Positions 1-6,648 of a stretch of 49,419 bases of DNA are shown piece after piece; position 1 is the first letter of the stretch; each line of letters begins with the position of its first letter. Under the pieces are notes generated by a model. The model saw only the letters and a program-made list of their open reading frames with translations, had not been told where the DNA came from and searched no databases. Made by a program: the position numbers and the translations under genes. Origin of the DNA: UBA5862 sp002408105 (GTDB taxonomy: Bacteria > Pseudomonadota > Gammaproteobacteria > Pseudomonadales > UBA5862); assembly GCA_034189125.1 (NCBI GenBank), contig JAXHVB010000085.1, positions 1 through 49,419 on the forward strand, given 5' to 3'.

Positions 1-855
1 CTCGCGGAAGCCGACAACACGGGCACCATCACCCGTTACTATATTTACGGTGCTGGGCTGCTGGCATTGGTCGAAGCCAACAACAACTACTACGCCTACC
101 ACTTTGATGGTACCGGTCATACCACCGCCTTAACCGATAGCAATCAAATCATCGTTAACAGCTACGCCTACGCGCCCTATGGCAAGTTAATGGCAGAAGT
201 TGAATCCATTCCACAGCCATACAAGTACGCAGGTCTAGTCGGTATCCAGCATGAAGGTAATGAACTGTATTACATGCGGGCGCGGTATTATGATGCTGAG
301 ATAGGGCGCTTTATTAGCGAAGACCCGGCGGGGTTTGTGGATGGGCCTAATCTCTATGCGTATGTGGGGGGGAATCCGATTATGCTGGTGGATCCGACAG
401 GAAAAACAGGCTTACCTGGATTCATTGGAGGGTTTGCCGTTGGGTTTGTTTCTGGCGGTATTGGTGCTTATGCTACAGGTGGATCAAGCTTGGACGTGGT
501 AATTGGAGCGTTTACAGGAGGGGCAGTAGGTGGAGTTGTAGGCGCTGTGAATCCTGGCGCTTTGGTAGCTCAAGCAGGGAATCTAGTAAGGACTTTAACG
601 GGCGCAGCAGTTGGTTCCGGTTCAAATATAGCAGGGCAATCAGCGGCAATTGGAATAAACCCAAATCTTGATTCTACTGACTTTTCTCCAGGTTCAGTCA
701 TATTTAATGGCTTCCTTGGAGGTGCTGCAGGTACGTTGAATCCGGTCGGTGGGGCTGCTGCTCAGATAGGGGGCAATGCAGTTTTTGATACGCTGAGAGG
801 GCCTGTCTATAATCAATTGTCTCCAACTCGTTGCGGAGTTAAATGTGGTGGATAA
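1..855 (+). CDS. Rhs-family protein, C-terminal end (5' end outside window)
   Basis: The frame is open from base 1, so the N-terminal bulk lies outside the window. YD-type repeat residues (RYYIYG, YYAYHFDGTG) lead into the classic Rhs core end at about 268-405: YYMRARYYDAEIGRF, then SEDPAGF, then DPTG. After DPTG comes a tip of about 150 residues that is rich in Gly, Ala and Val and ends in SPTRCGVKCGG. In Rhs proteins the core forms a cage and the variable tip is the effector delivered by contact-dependent or type VI secretion. I recognise no nuclease or deaminase motif in this tip. Its hydrophobic Gly-rich character could suit a membrane-active domain, or it may only be a linker with the toxin lost. 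A small membrane gene overlaps the stop codon. Confidence 0.9.
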   Translation, partial: LAEADNTGTITRYYIYGAGLLALVEANNNYYAYHFDGTGHTTALTDSNQIIVNSYAYAPYGKLMAEVESIPQPYKYAGLVGIQHEGNELYYMRARYYDAEIGRFISEDPAGFVDGPNLYAYVGGNPIMLVDPTGKTGLPGFIGGFAVGFVSGGIGAYATGGSSLDVVIGAFTGGAVGGVVGAVNPGALVAQAGNLVRTLTGAAVGSGSNIAGQSAAIGINPNLDSTDFSPGSVIFNGFLGGAAGTLNPVGGAAAQIGGNAVFDTLRGPVYNQLSPTRCGVKCGG

Positions 856-1189
856 AGAAAACTTGCAATATGTTAGATTGAAATATGAAGCATTGTCTGT
901 CTGTTTTGTTATTTTTATCGTTTTAGCTGCATTATTTATTTTGTTGCAACTAATCATAGTTAACTTCTTTGTTGCCAAAAACAGTCTGATTGAAACGTTG
1001 CATTACATTGAACCTCTAGGGGCTCTTGTAGTGTGTTTTTTTTCCGTTGTCTTGACGGTGAAGTTTGGTATCGATTGCCTAGTTATTTACTTTCAGACTT
1101 TACGAAAGAAAAACTCTAATGAAATTCAGACTGTCTTGACTAACGATATTTTAAGGCAAAGTTTTTTTCATAGGAAAGGGTTGGGTTAG
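845..1189 (+). CDS. small two-TM membrane protein overlapping the Rhs tip; candidate immunity protein
   Basis: This 114-residue frame starts with GTG inside the last codons of the Rhs gene, an 11-base overlap that suggests translational coupling. It has two clear membrane segments, roughly residues 18-42 (rich in F, I, L, V) and 53-78, and then a basic soluble tail. I do not recognise the family. A small gene directly behind an Rhs tip is the usual place for the cognate immunity protein, and a membrane protein would fit a membrane-targeting toxin. That is inference from position only. The composition is AT-rich like the rest of this end of the window, and unlike the GC-rich core. Confidence 0.6.
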   Translation: MVDKENLQYVRLKYEALSVCFVIFIVLAALFILLQLIIVNFFVAKNSLIETLHYIEPLGALVVCFFSVVLTVKFGIDCLVIYFQTLRKKNSNEIQTVLTNDILRQSFFHRKGLG

Positions 1190-1223
1190 GTTTGCCGTTA
1201 AAGGAATATAATGCGTAATTTTG

Positions 1224-1268
1224 AACCAATGGGGCCAGACTCAAACCAATGGGGTCAGACTCGATTGA
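1224..1268 (+). repeat. tandem copies of a RAYT-associated repeat (left side)
   Basis: Two copies lie head to tail. A degenerate one at 1224-1242 reads GGGGCCAGACTC where the next has GGGGTCAGACTC. An intact 25-bp copy follows at 1244-1268. The intact copy is identical to 1889-1913, and the two enclose the minus-strand transposase remnant. The stop codon of that remnant (1257-1255) lies inside the repeat. Such GGGGTCAGACTC sequences are probably the end or target sequences of the Y1-transposase element. Confidence 0.8.
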
Positions 1269-1890
1269 TCATGCTTGATTGGTGAAATTTGCTCGATTTT
1301 CGGTCGCCCCCGCGGGGTTTAGGGCTGGCCGCCCGGGCCAGTTTCTGCTCAATCATCGCCTTAAACTGATCATTACCTAATACCCATGCTTTGTTGGTAG
1401 CCTGGCGGATTTCTTCCAGTGTCAGTTCAGGTATTCGTGCCCGGAACAATGCACGGTAAGCCTGCTGCCGTTGTGCCGGGGTCCTGCCCAGCCGTCGGTA
1501 CTCCGGGTGGGTCACCAGCAGACTATTTCCCTCTCCCAGCGCATTAAACCGATAACTGCTCCAAGGGTATTCCGAGGGGTGATTTACATTATCCATCGCC
1601 CGCACAGGATTAAGCTCGATATAGCGGTAACAGGTGAGCAGGTAAGTCTCCGAGTCAATCAGTGTGGCTTTGTACCGGCCCTCCCATAACGTGCCAGTAC
1701 GGTGATAGGTGTGATTCAAGGACTGCACGTAGTAGCGCCCTAACATCTGCAGGGCCTTGCCAATGGCCTGTTCAGTCTTTGGGGTAAGCAGCAAGTAAAC
1801 ATGATTGGTCATCAGCACGTAGGCGTGCACATCACACTGATGCTTCTCACAGGCCTGTCGAAGCTTAGTCAGGTAAAACTGATAATAAAA
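1255..1890 (-). pseudogene. REP-associated tyrosine (Y1/HUH) transposase, N-terminus missing
   Basis: The conserved frame runs from about 1890 (FYYQFYLTKLRQ) to a TGA at 1255. It carries the RAYT/IS200-like landmarks HAYVLMTNHV, GRYYVQSLN, GTLWEGRYKA, RYIELNPVRA and YPWSSYRF, and a C-terminal extension ending PRGGDRKSS. About 30 N-terminal residues that these proteins normally have (the VIPGQPxHVxxRGNNR segment) are missing: the frame meets a stop (1902-1900) in the repeat copy at 1889-1913. An internal ATG at 1830 could give 191 residues. The HUH metal motif normally reads NHVHLL, but here it is NHVYLL, so the second His is Tyr and the enzyme should be inactive. A decayed mobile-element gene is the best reading. 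Confidence 0.85.
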
Positions 1891-1913
1891 CCAATGGGGT
1901 CAGACTCGATTGA
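1889..1913 (+). repeat. RAYT-associated 25-bp repeat (right copy)
   Basis: This is an exact direct copy of 1244-1268; the match extends one more A to the left. It sits where the N-terminus of the minus-strand transposase remnant should be encoded, and just upstream of the plus-strand remnant that starts at 1968. It therefore marks a junction between two element fragments. Confidence 0.85.
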
Positions 1914-1967
1914 ATATCGAGTTCGAATGGATTAGGCTTGCTGCCTGCAGCCTAGGGAGTTGGCTTT

Positions 1968-2218
1968 ATGGCTCGATTGCGCCGTTGCGTGATTCCCGGT
2001 CATCCGCAGCACGTTATTGTCCGTGGTAACAATCGTATTCCCATCTTTTGCACGGATGAGGATTACTGTTTTACTTGGATAAGCTCAAGCAAGCTTGCGA
2101 TAAACGTCAGCGTGATGTGCACGCCTACGTGTTGATGACGAACCATGTGCATTTATTAATAACGCCCTACAGTGCGCAAGGGATTGGTAAAGTCGTACAG
2201 GTGGTAGGGCGCTACTAA
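1968..2218 (+). pseudogene. second RAYT transposase remnant: N-terminal half, frameshifted and truncated
   Basis: ATG at 1968 opens a typical RAYT N-terminus (MARLRRCVIPGHPQHVIVRG, then NNRIPIFCTDEDY). A one-base deletion near 2071 (TGTTTTACTTGG) breaks the frame. In the next frame the protein continues FYLDKLKQACDKRQRDVHAYVLMTNHVHLLITP, read in two pieces, and ends at VVGRY followed by TAA (2216-2218). The HUH motif NHVHLL is intact here. The C-terminal half is missing. The copy is related to, but clearly diverged from, the minus-strand remnant at 1255-1890, and the two overlap only over the central part of the protein. Confidence 0.85.
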
Positions 2219-2220
2219 AA

Positions 2221-2310
2221 ATCAATCGACTCAGCGCCACCAGAAACGGACAAACCACCCAGTATATTTATGATGCTTCGGGGAATGTACTCGCGGAAAA
2301 GAAAACCGGA
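2221..2310 (+). pseudogene. orphan Rhs core fragment
   Basis: Thirty codons read as Rhs YD-repeat sequence: INRLSATRNGQTTQYIYDAS, then GNVLAEKKTG. The GNVLAE segment aligns with the first codons of the window (LAEADNTG), so this scrap corresponds to the part of an Rhs gene lying just upstream of base 1. It has no start of its own and runs in frame into IS3-type transposase sequence. It looks like a leftover of Rhs rearrangement or of an insertion into an Rhs gene. Confidence 0.75.
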
Positions 2311-2531
2311 GTAAGCTTGGGCTTTATCCAGTCAGACAAGCCTACCCAGAACGCGTTTGTGGAGAGCCTGAACGGCAAGTTAAGAAACGAATGCCTAAAT
2401 CGTCACTGGTTCAGGAGCACGGAGGAAGCCCGAGTGGAGTCGATCGGTGGCTGGAGCGCTACAATCATGTGCGACCGTACAGCGCCCTGACTTATGTGTC
2501 GCCCGTTGAGGACGCTCCCAAGGCAGTGTAA
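2311..2531 (+). pseudogene. IS3-family transposase (OrfB) C-terminal remnant, frameshifted
   Basis: The frame reads GFIQSDKPTQNAFVESLNGK, then LRNECLNRHWF, the end of the DDE integrase core of IS3-family OrfB; the Glu of FVESLNGK is the expected last catalytic acid. After STEEARVES a frameshift near 2438-2444 is needed to continue as DRWLERYNHVRPYSAL and VSPVEDAPKAV to the TAA at 2529-2531. Without the shift the frame stops at 2488-2490. The first two thirds of the transposase and the left end are absent. I see no clear terminal inverted repeat in the 160 bases that follow. Confidence 0.8.
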
Positions 2532-2694
2532 TGTGAACAAATCCCATCGAGCAAATGGTACAAGCTCGGGGGAAAGGTCAAAGGTATTCGGTATTGGCAT
2601 GGTGGTTTAGTGAGCCGGGTGGCGCTTGATCTTAAGCGTGTGAACCAAGGGAGCCGAATCATGTCGCGGCTCGCCACCGAGTTTGGTGCTGATT

Positions 2695-3234
2695 ATGGCG
2701 GTTGAGGTGCCTCTGTCGTTGAATAGTTCTCTTAAGTTTCCGGCTATTTTTATTGGTATTTATTTAGTATTGCAGATTCTTTATCTGGTAGCGCCAGAGT
2801 GGCTGGTTAAAGGTCTGCTGGTCGATCAGCTAACTGTAAAGCCTAGCGCGACTTTGATTGATTGGTGGTTTTCAGAGCTGCCGGTAGGTGCTAAAGGTAG
2901 CAGCATTACTTCTCCCCTTGGCAACATCAACGTCGCACGAGGTTGTGAAGGTACGGAAACCATCTTGATGTTGATTGCAGCGATAATGGCCGCTTGGAGG
3001 CACTGGGCGTATACCTTGGCGGGTTTAGTGGCGGGCATAGCTCTGATTTTTGCAATCAACCAAATCAGAATCGCGGGTCTTTTTTGGATTATGCTTAATC
3101 ATAGGGATCAATTTGAACTGTTTCATGGTTATTTGGCACCTATATTGGTGGTCGGTATGGCGGCAGTATTCTTTATTTTATGGATGAGATTAGCACCTTC
3201 ATCGCATGACGAAACCGGAAACGCTGCTGAGTGA
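2695..3234 (+). CDS. exosortase/archaeosortase-family membrane protease (short type)
   Basis: The product is about 179 residues and strongly hydrophobic, with five or so membrane segments. It carries the three exosortase landmarks in order: Cys in ARGCEGTETI (residue 84), Arg in NQIRIAG (125) and His in FHGYLAP (144). This is the proposed Cys-Arg-His centre of enzymes that cleave C-terminal sorting tails of exported proteins. The small size and the GCxG motif recall the XrtH-like short exosortases; I do not assign the subtype. ATG at 2695 is chosen; TTG at 2683 is an in-frame alternative, and neither has a strong ribosome site. The next gene overlaps by four bases. Codon use is AT-rich, unlike the core genes. 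Confidence 0.8.
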   Translation: MAVEVPLSLNSSLKFPAIFIGIYLVLQILYLVAPEWLVKGLLVDQLTVKPSATLIDWWFSELPVGAKGSSITSPLGNINVARGCEGTETILMLIAAIMAAWRHWAYTLAGLVAGIALIFAINQIRIAGLFWIMLNHRDQFELFHGYLAPILVVGMAAVFFILWMRLAPSSHDETGNAAE

Positions 3235-3809
3235 CTAAGCGATATGGCTTATTAATACTTATTCCGATACTGATTTATGGTTCTGTGTCATTTGCGAACG
3301 AATATGCAATGCTTTTGGCTCCGCTGTTTGAAGCCATTTTACCTCTGATTTATGATCGCTTGGATATTTTGACTGTCTCAGTAGCTGAGCAGAAGTCTGA
3401 GTGGCATTATATTCTTAGTGCAGATAACTCAACAACGATTTACTTGAACGGCCAACTTATTCCACCCGGTATAGGTGCTAGCAGCAGCACGCTAGTGGCT
3501 CACTCAATGCAACACATAGTTTTCTTGGGAATTGTCGTTATTGTCGGATCAATACGCTTTCGCAGTAGCTTAATCAAGCTGGCGATCTTTGTTCCGGTAA
3601 TGATATTTTCTTTAGAGATCATTGACGTCCCGTTTGTGCTTGTAGGGGCAGTTGAAGACTTGTTATTGTTTTACCTTGATCCAGAATCACTTAAAAAAAG
3701 TCCTTATGTTATGTGGATGAATATACTTAATAACGGTGGCCGTATTGCTCTATCAATCGCAGCTGGGTGGGTTGTTGTTGTTTTAAGTCAAATAAATGAA
3801 GCTGAGTAA
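3231..3809 (+). CDS. membrane protein coupled to the exosortase; unknown function
   Basis: The 192-residue frame starts with GTG overlapping the exosortase stop (GTGA), so the two are almost certainly co-translated. Topology: one N-terminal membrane or signal-like segment (residues 6-30), a periplasmic-type stretch of about 60 residues (ILSADNSTTIYLNGQLIPPG), then three or four further membrane segments to the C-terminus. I recognise no catalytic motif. Short exosortases are often followed by a dedicated membrane protein of similar layout, so an accessory role in sorting-tail processing is a reasonable inference. The sequence itself proves only the coupling. Confidence 0.65.
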   Translation: MTKRYGLLILIPILIYGSVSFANEYAMLLAPLFEAILPLIYDRLDILTVSVAEQKSEWHYILSADNSTTIYLNGQLIPPGIGASSSTLVAHSMQHIVFLGIVVIVGSIRFRSSLIKLAIFVPVMIFSLEIIDVPFVLVGAVEDLLLFYLDPESLKKSPYVMWMNILNNGGRIALSIAAGWVVVVLSQINEAE

Positions 3810-4533
3810 TAGAAAATGTGCTACTTCCTATCATGGGGGAATAAATGTTTATGTTATAGAATGCGTATGCGTCTTATTCCTTGTTTTTCCAATTTTCTCC
3901 AAATTTGGCATGATCAGTCATAGATTGATCAGAGTGGCGTCAATTCAGCCATGCGGATATGGATCTCTCGCGCGGGGATTGGCTCGACGAGTTGGCCGCT
4001 GCTGCATTAAATACCAGCGCCGCTCCAACCCCTGTTCTTGCGTATAAACCCCAGTACCACCAGTCGTTTTTCAAAGCATTTCCTTCAAGGCAATCACCCC
4101 ATACTGATTGTTCAAAAACATCACTCGATCGTACTAGGGCTCTGAAAACTACGCATTGAGACAGTGACCAGCGCCTAAGTCTACAGGCGTGGGCGTGGGA
4201 TAAAGGCGCCGAACCTCGAGAATGCGCATTTCTGTGCTGGGCGACAGCTTCGCCACCGAGCCGCCTTGGTAACCGCGGCGCTGTGTGGTCGTGGCGCGGC
4301 CGATATCCCCAGGGGAGGTCGTGCACGCTTGCAGAGCTAGGGACTTGGCCTTTTGGGCCGCGGCTCTGTGCCCGGGGCCCGGCGTTTAGGGCCTTGGGCT
4401 GTGCTGCTGGGGCGCGTATTGAATGATCTGAAGGTGGGCTGGCAGGCTGCGCCCGTTTGTGAGCGGGTGTGCTGGGTCGGTGCAGGCACAGGTAGGCCGT
4501 GGCATTTGCTGGTTGATAGGCGCGAGCATGAAG
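3810..4533. other. gene-poor stretch between the acquired region and tRNA-Pro
   Basis: I see no convincing gene here. The first about 150 bases are AT-rich and include two TGATCA hexamers at 3911-3916 and 3926-3931. From about 3950 the sequence becomes GC-richer. Several open frames of 60-130 codons exist on both strands, but none has a recognisable motif, a good ribosome site or clear coding bias. On the minus strand, 3940-4140 reads a Trp/Tyr-containing stretch (GNALKNDWWYWGLYARTG), and a frame ending at 4149 reads RILEVRRLYPTPTPVDL. Either could be decayed coding sequence. No copy of the tRNA 3' end was seen. Confidence 0.6.
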
Positions 4534-4610
4534 TGGTCGGGGTGAGAGGATTTGAACCTCCGGCCCCTGCCTCCCGAAGGCAGTGCTCTACCAAGCTGAG
4601 CTACACCCCG
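4534..4610 (-). tRNA. tRNA-Pro (anticodon CGG)
   Basis: Read on the minus strand, the 77 bases begin CGGGGTGTAGCTCAG and end with CACCCCG, discriminator A and an encoded CCA. The anticodon arm is CTGCC, loop TTCGGGA, GGCAG, giving anticodon CGG for CCG codons. The T arm contains GGTTCAAATCC. All four stems pair. The gene lies 14 bases downstream of ispB on the same strand. Its 3' end faces the decayed, AT-rich region to the left, the orientation expected if that region entered by tRNA-targeted integration. Confidence 0.97.
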
Positions 4611-4624
4611 ACTGTCGCTGCGCC

Positions 4625-5635
4625 TCAACTGTCCCGTTCGACTGCAAACCGCGCGATTTGGGCGAGCCCATCGCGGTAGGGGGACGGGCGCAGTTGAGCA
4701 GCGCATTCTAGCGCATTTTGTAGCTGTTGGTAGGCTTGGGTGCGCGTGTAGTCGAGGGCGCCGGAGCGGCGCACGATGTCGACCACCTCGTCCAACCGTT
4801 CGCTGGATCGGTCGCGCAGCGCTGTGGCAACGGTCTTGGCGTCCGGCTCGCTGCTTTGGGCCATGCAGTGGATCAGCGGCAAGGTCGGTTTGCCCTCGGC
4901 CAGGTCGTCACCCAGGTTCTTTCCAAGGGTGTGGGTATCACCATCGTAGTCGAGCAGGTCGTCAATCAATTGAAAGGCCATGCCCAGGTGATTGCCATAG
5001 CGGCGGAGGATGCCGACCTCGGTTTCTTGGCAGTTGGCCAGCAGGGCGGCAGATTCCGCTGCGGCGGAGAAAAGCTGTGCGGTCTTATGCTGGATCACAC
5101 GCAGGTAATCGGCTTCGGTGAGGTCGATCCGCCCGGTGTTCACCAGTTGAAGGATTTCGCCTTCGGCCAGGGTGTTGGTGGTGCTTGCAAGCACCCGCAT
5201 CACGGGCAGGTCGCCAATTTCCACCATCAACTGGAACGCACGGGAGTAGATGAAGTCCCCCACCAGCACGCTCGGGGCGTTGCCCCAATTGGCGTTGGCG
5301 GTGGCGCGGCCGCGCCGCAGGTCAGACATGTCGACCACGTCGTCGTGCAGCAAGGTGGCGGTGTGCAAAAACTCAACCACCGCAGCCAAGGCAATGTGTT
5401 GGTTGCCGCGGTATCCGCACGCGCCAGCGGCCAGCAGCACCACGAGCGGGCGCAGCCGTTTGCCGCCTCCGTCGATGATGTAGCCGCCAATCTCGTTGAT
5501 CAGCGGGACCTCGGAATGAAGCTGGGCGCGAATGCGGTCGTTCACTTGGCCAAAGTCGCGCTCCACCAGTGCGTGGATGGCGCTCAAACTGGCACTTGTG
5601 TTTGGTTTTGGTGTTACGCGTGTTTCCATGGGCAA
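4625..5635 (-). CDS. ispB: octaprenyl-diphosphate synthase (trans-polyprenyl synthase)
   Basis: This 336-residue cytoplasmic prenyltransferase extends farnesyl diphosphate with isopentenyl units to make the side chain of ubiquinone or menaquinone. Both Asp-rich Mg-binding motifs are present: HDDVVD (residues 97-102, followed by RRGR) and DDLLD (226-230, in FQLIDDLLDYDGD). GGGKRLRP (57-63) binds the diphosphate of the homoallylic substrate. Length and start match the IspB family. It is divergent from rplU-rpmA-obgE, the common gammaproteobacterial arrangement. The exact chain length of the product cannot be read from the sequence. Confidence 0.95.
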   Translation of the reverse strand: MPMETRVTPKPNTSASLSAIHALVERDFGQVNDRIRAQLHSEVPLINEIGGYIIDGGGKRLRPLVVLLAAGACGYRGNQHIALAAVVEFLHTATLLHDDVVDMSDLRRGRATANANWGNAPSVLVGDFIYSRAFQLMVEIGDLPVMRVLASTTNTLAEGEILQLVNTGRIDLTEADYLRVIQHKTAQLFSAAAESAALLANCQETEVGILRRYGNHLGMAFQLIDDLLDYDGDTHTLGKNLGDDLAEGKPTLPLIHCMAQSSEPDAKTVATALRDRSSERLDEVVDIVRRSGALDYTRTQAYQQLQNALECAAQLRPSPYRDGLAQIARFAVERDS

Positions 5636-5766
5636 CCGTGGTTGGTCTCGGCTGCATTTTACACGGCGCCTTGCGCTTGGCGACCCTTGTGTGACGGGCC
5701 GCTGCCAGGCGCGCGCTCGTCTGCAGGCTTAGGCGCCGAGGTGCCGGAGCCGGTCAGCAGGGCGCC

Positions 5767-5795
5767 TTGCACCACCCCTTGGGTTGGCGTAGAAT
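5767..5795 (+). promoter_or_regulatory. sigma-70-type promoter of rplU-rpmA
   Basis: TTGCAC (5767-5772) and TAGAAT (5790-5795) are separated by exactly 17 bases, close to the sigma-70 consensus. Transcription would start near 5802 and leave an 84-base leader before the rplU ATG at 5886. It lies in the divergent gap with ispB. Confidence 0.7.
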
Positions 5796-5885
5796 TGCCG
5801 CCCCTAATTATTCGATCAGGCGCTCGGAATTGCTCCCATGGGGCTGCGCCAGGTCTACAGCGAGCCATTGCCACCGGAGTCGATC

Positions 5886-6200
5886 ATGTACGCGGTTTTC
5901 GAAAGCGGCGGAAAGCAGCACCGCGCCAAAGCGGGTGACCTGTTGCGCCTTGAAAAGATAGAGTGTGCGCCTGGCGAGCAGATCGATTTTGATCGCGTGT
6001 TGCTGGTTTCTGGTGAAGGCGAAGCAAGAGTGGGTGCGCCCTTCGTGGCCGGCAGTGTGGTGACGGCCGAGGTCGTTGGCCACGGGCGCGGCAAAAAGGT
6101 CAACATCATCAAGTTCCGGCGCCGCAAGCATTCGCGCAAGCGCCAGGGGCATCGCCAGTGGTACACCGAGGTTCGCATCAAGTCGATCCAGGCGGGCTGA
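5886..6200 (+). CDS. rplU: 50S ribosomal protein L21
   Basis: The 104-residue product starts MYAVFESGGKQHRAKAGDLL, a typical L21 N-terminus, and ends with the basic RRRKHSRKRQGHRQWYTEVR segment that contacts 23S rRNA and protein L20. ATG at 5886 is chosen over an upstream in-frame ATG at 5838 because it matches the family length and has a GGAG ribosome site at about 5875-5878. It is the first gene of the ribosomal pair rplU-rpmA, with obgE behind them. Confidence 0.97.
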   Translation: MYAVFESGGKQHRAKAGDLLRLEKIECAPGEQIDFDRVLLVSGEGEARVGAPFVAGSVVTAEVVGHGRGKKVNIIKFRRRKHSRKRQGHRQWYTEVRIKSIQAG

Positions 6201-6247
6201 GGGGTCAGGCTGGGTTTACACCACCGAGATTTTTTGGGGGCATTGAG

Positions 6248-6505
6248 ATGGCACACAAGAAGGCAGGCGGCAGCACAAGAAACGGTCGCGATTCGGAATC
6301 CAAACGGCTTGGTGTAAAGCGGTTTGGTGGTGAGCAGGTTCTGGCGGGCAACATTCTGGTGCGCCAGCGCGGAACCGCCTTTCACGCGGGCGCCAACGTT
6401 GGTTTGGGTAGAGACCACACCCTGTTCGCGAAAGCCGAAGGCAAGGTGCAGTTCGAAACCAAGGGCCCGAGCAAGCGCAAGTTTGTGAGCGTGGTGCCGC
6501 ACTGA
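6248..6505 (+). CDS. rpmA: 50S ribosomal protein L27
   Basis: The 85-residue product MAHKKAGGSTRNGRDSESKR has the flexible basic N-terminus that reaches the peptidyl-transferase centre, then LGVKRFGGEQ and the conserved GNILVRQRGT. ATG at 6248 gives the canonical start. It follows rplU after 47 bases and is closed by a strong intrinsic terminator at 6529-6557. Confidence 0.97.
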   Translation: MAHKKAGGSTRNGRDSESKRLGVKRFGGEQVLAGNILVRQRGTAFHAGANVGLGRDHTLFAKAEGKVQFETKGPSKRKFVSVVPH

Positions 6506-6528
6506 ACTGAACCGCAGCGTGCAACGAA

Positions 6529-6557
6529 AGCCCCGTGCACGCACGGGGCTTTTTTTT
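6529..6557 (+). terminator. intrinsic terminator after rpmA
   Basis: A perfect 10-bp stem (AGCCCCGTGC at 6529-6538 with GCACGGGGCT at 6541-6550) is followed directly by a run of seven further T (6551-6557). This textbook Rho-independent terminator separates the ribosomal pair from obgE. Confidence 0.95.
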
Positions 6558-6648
6558 GTTCCGGATTTCCGAGCCCTGCTGCGGTCGAGTATATGATGGC
6601 TGAAAGCAGGCGCCGGTCGGGGCGCCGGAAATGGGTGGGAGGATCGGC

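Noticed and set aside
1224..1913. CRISPR-like repeats
   Set aside because: Only two exact copies and one degenerate copy, unevenly spaced (1 and about 620 bases apart), tied to transposase fragments; no regular spacers.
4339..4400. possible terminator for tRNA-Pro in the GGCC-rich sequence
   Set aside because: Only short imperfect stems and no T-run on the minus strand.
4727..5938. 403-codon open frame on the plus strand
   Set aside because: It is the antisense of ispB and runs past its promoter region; the composition is that of a shadow frame.
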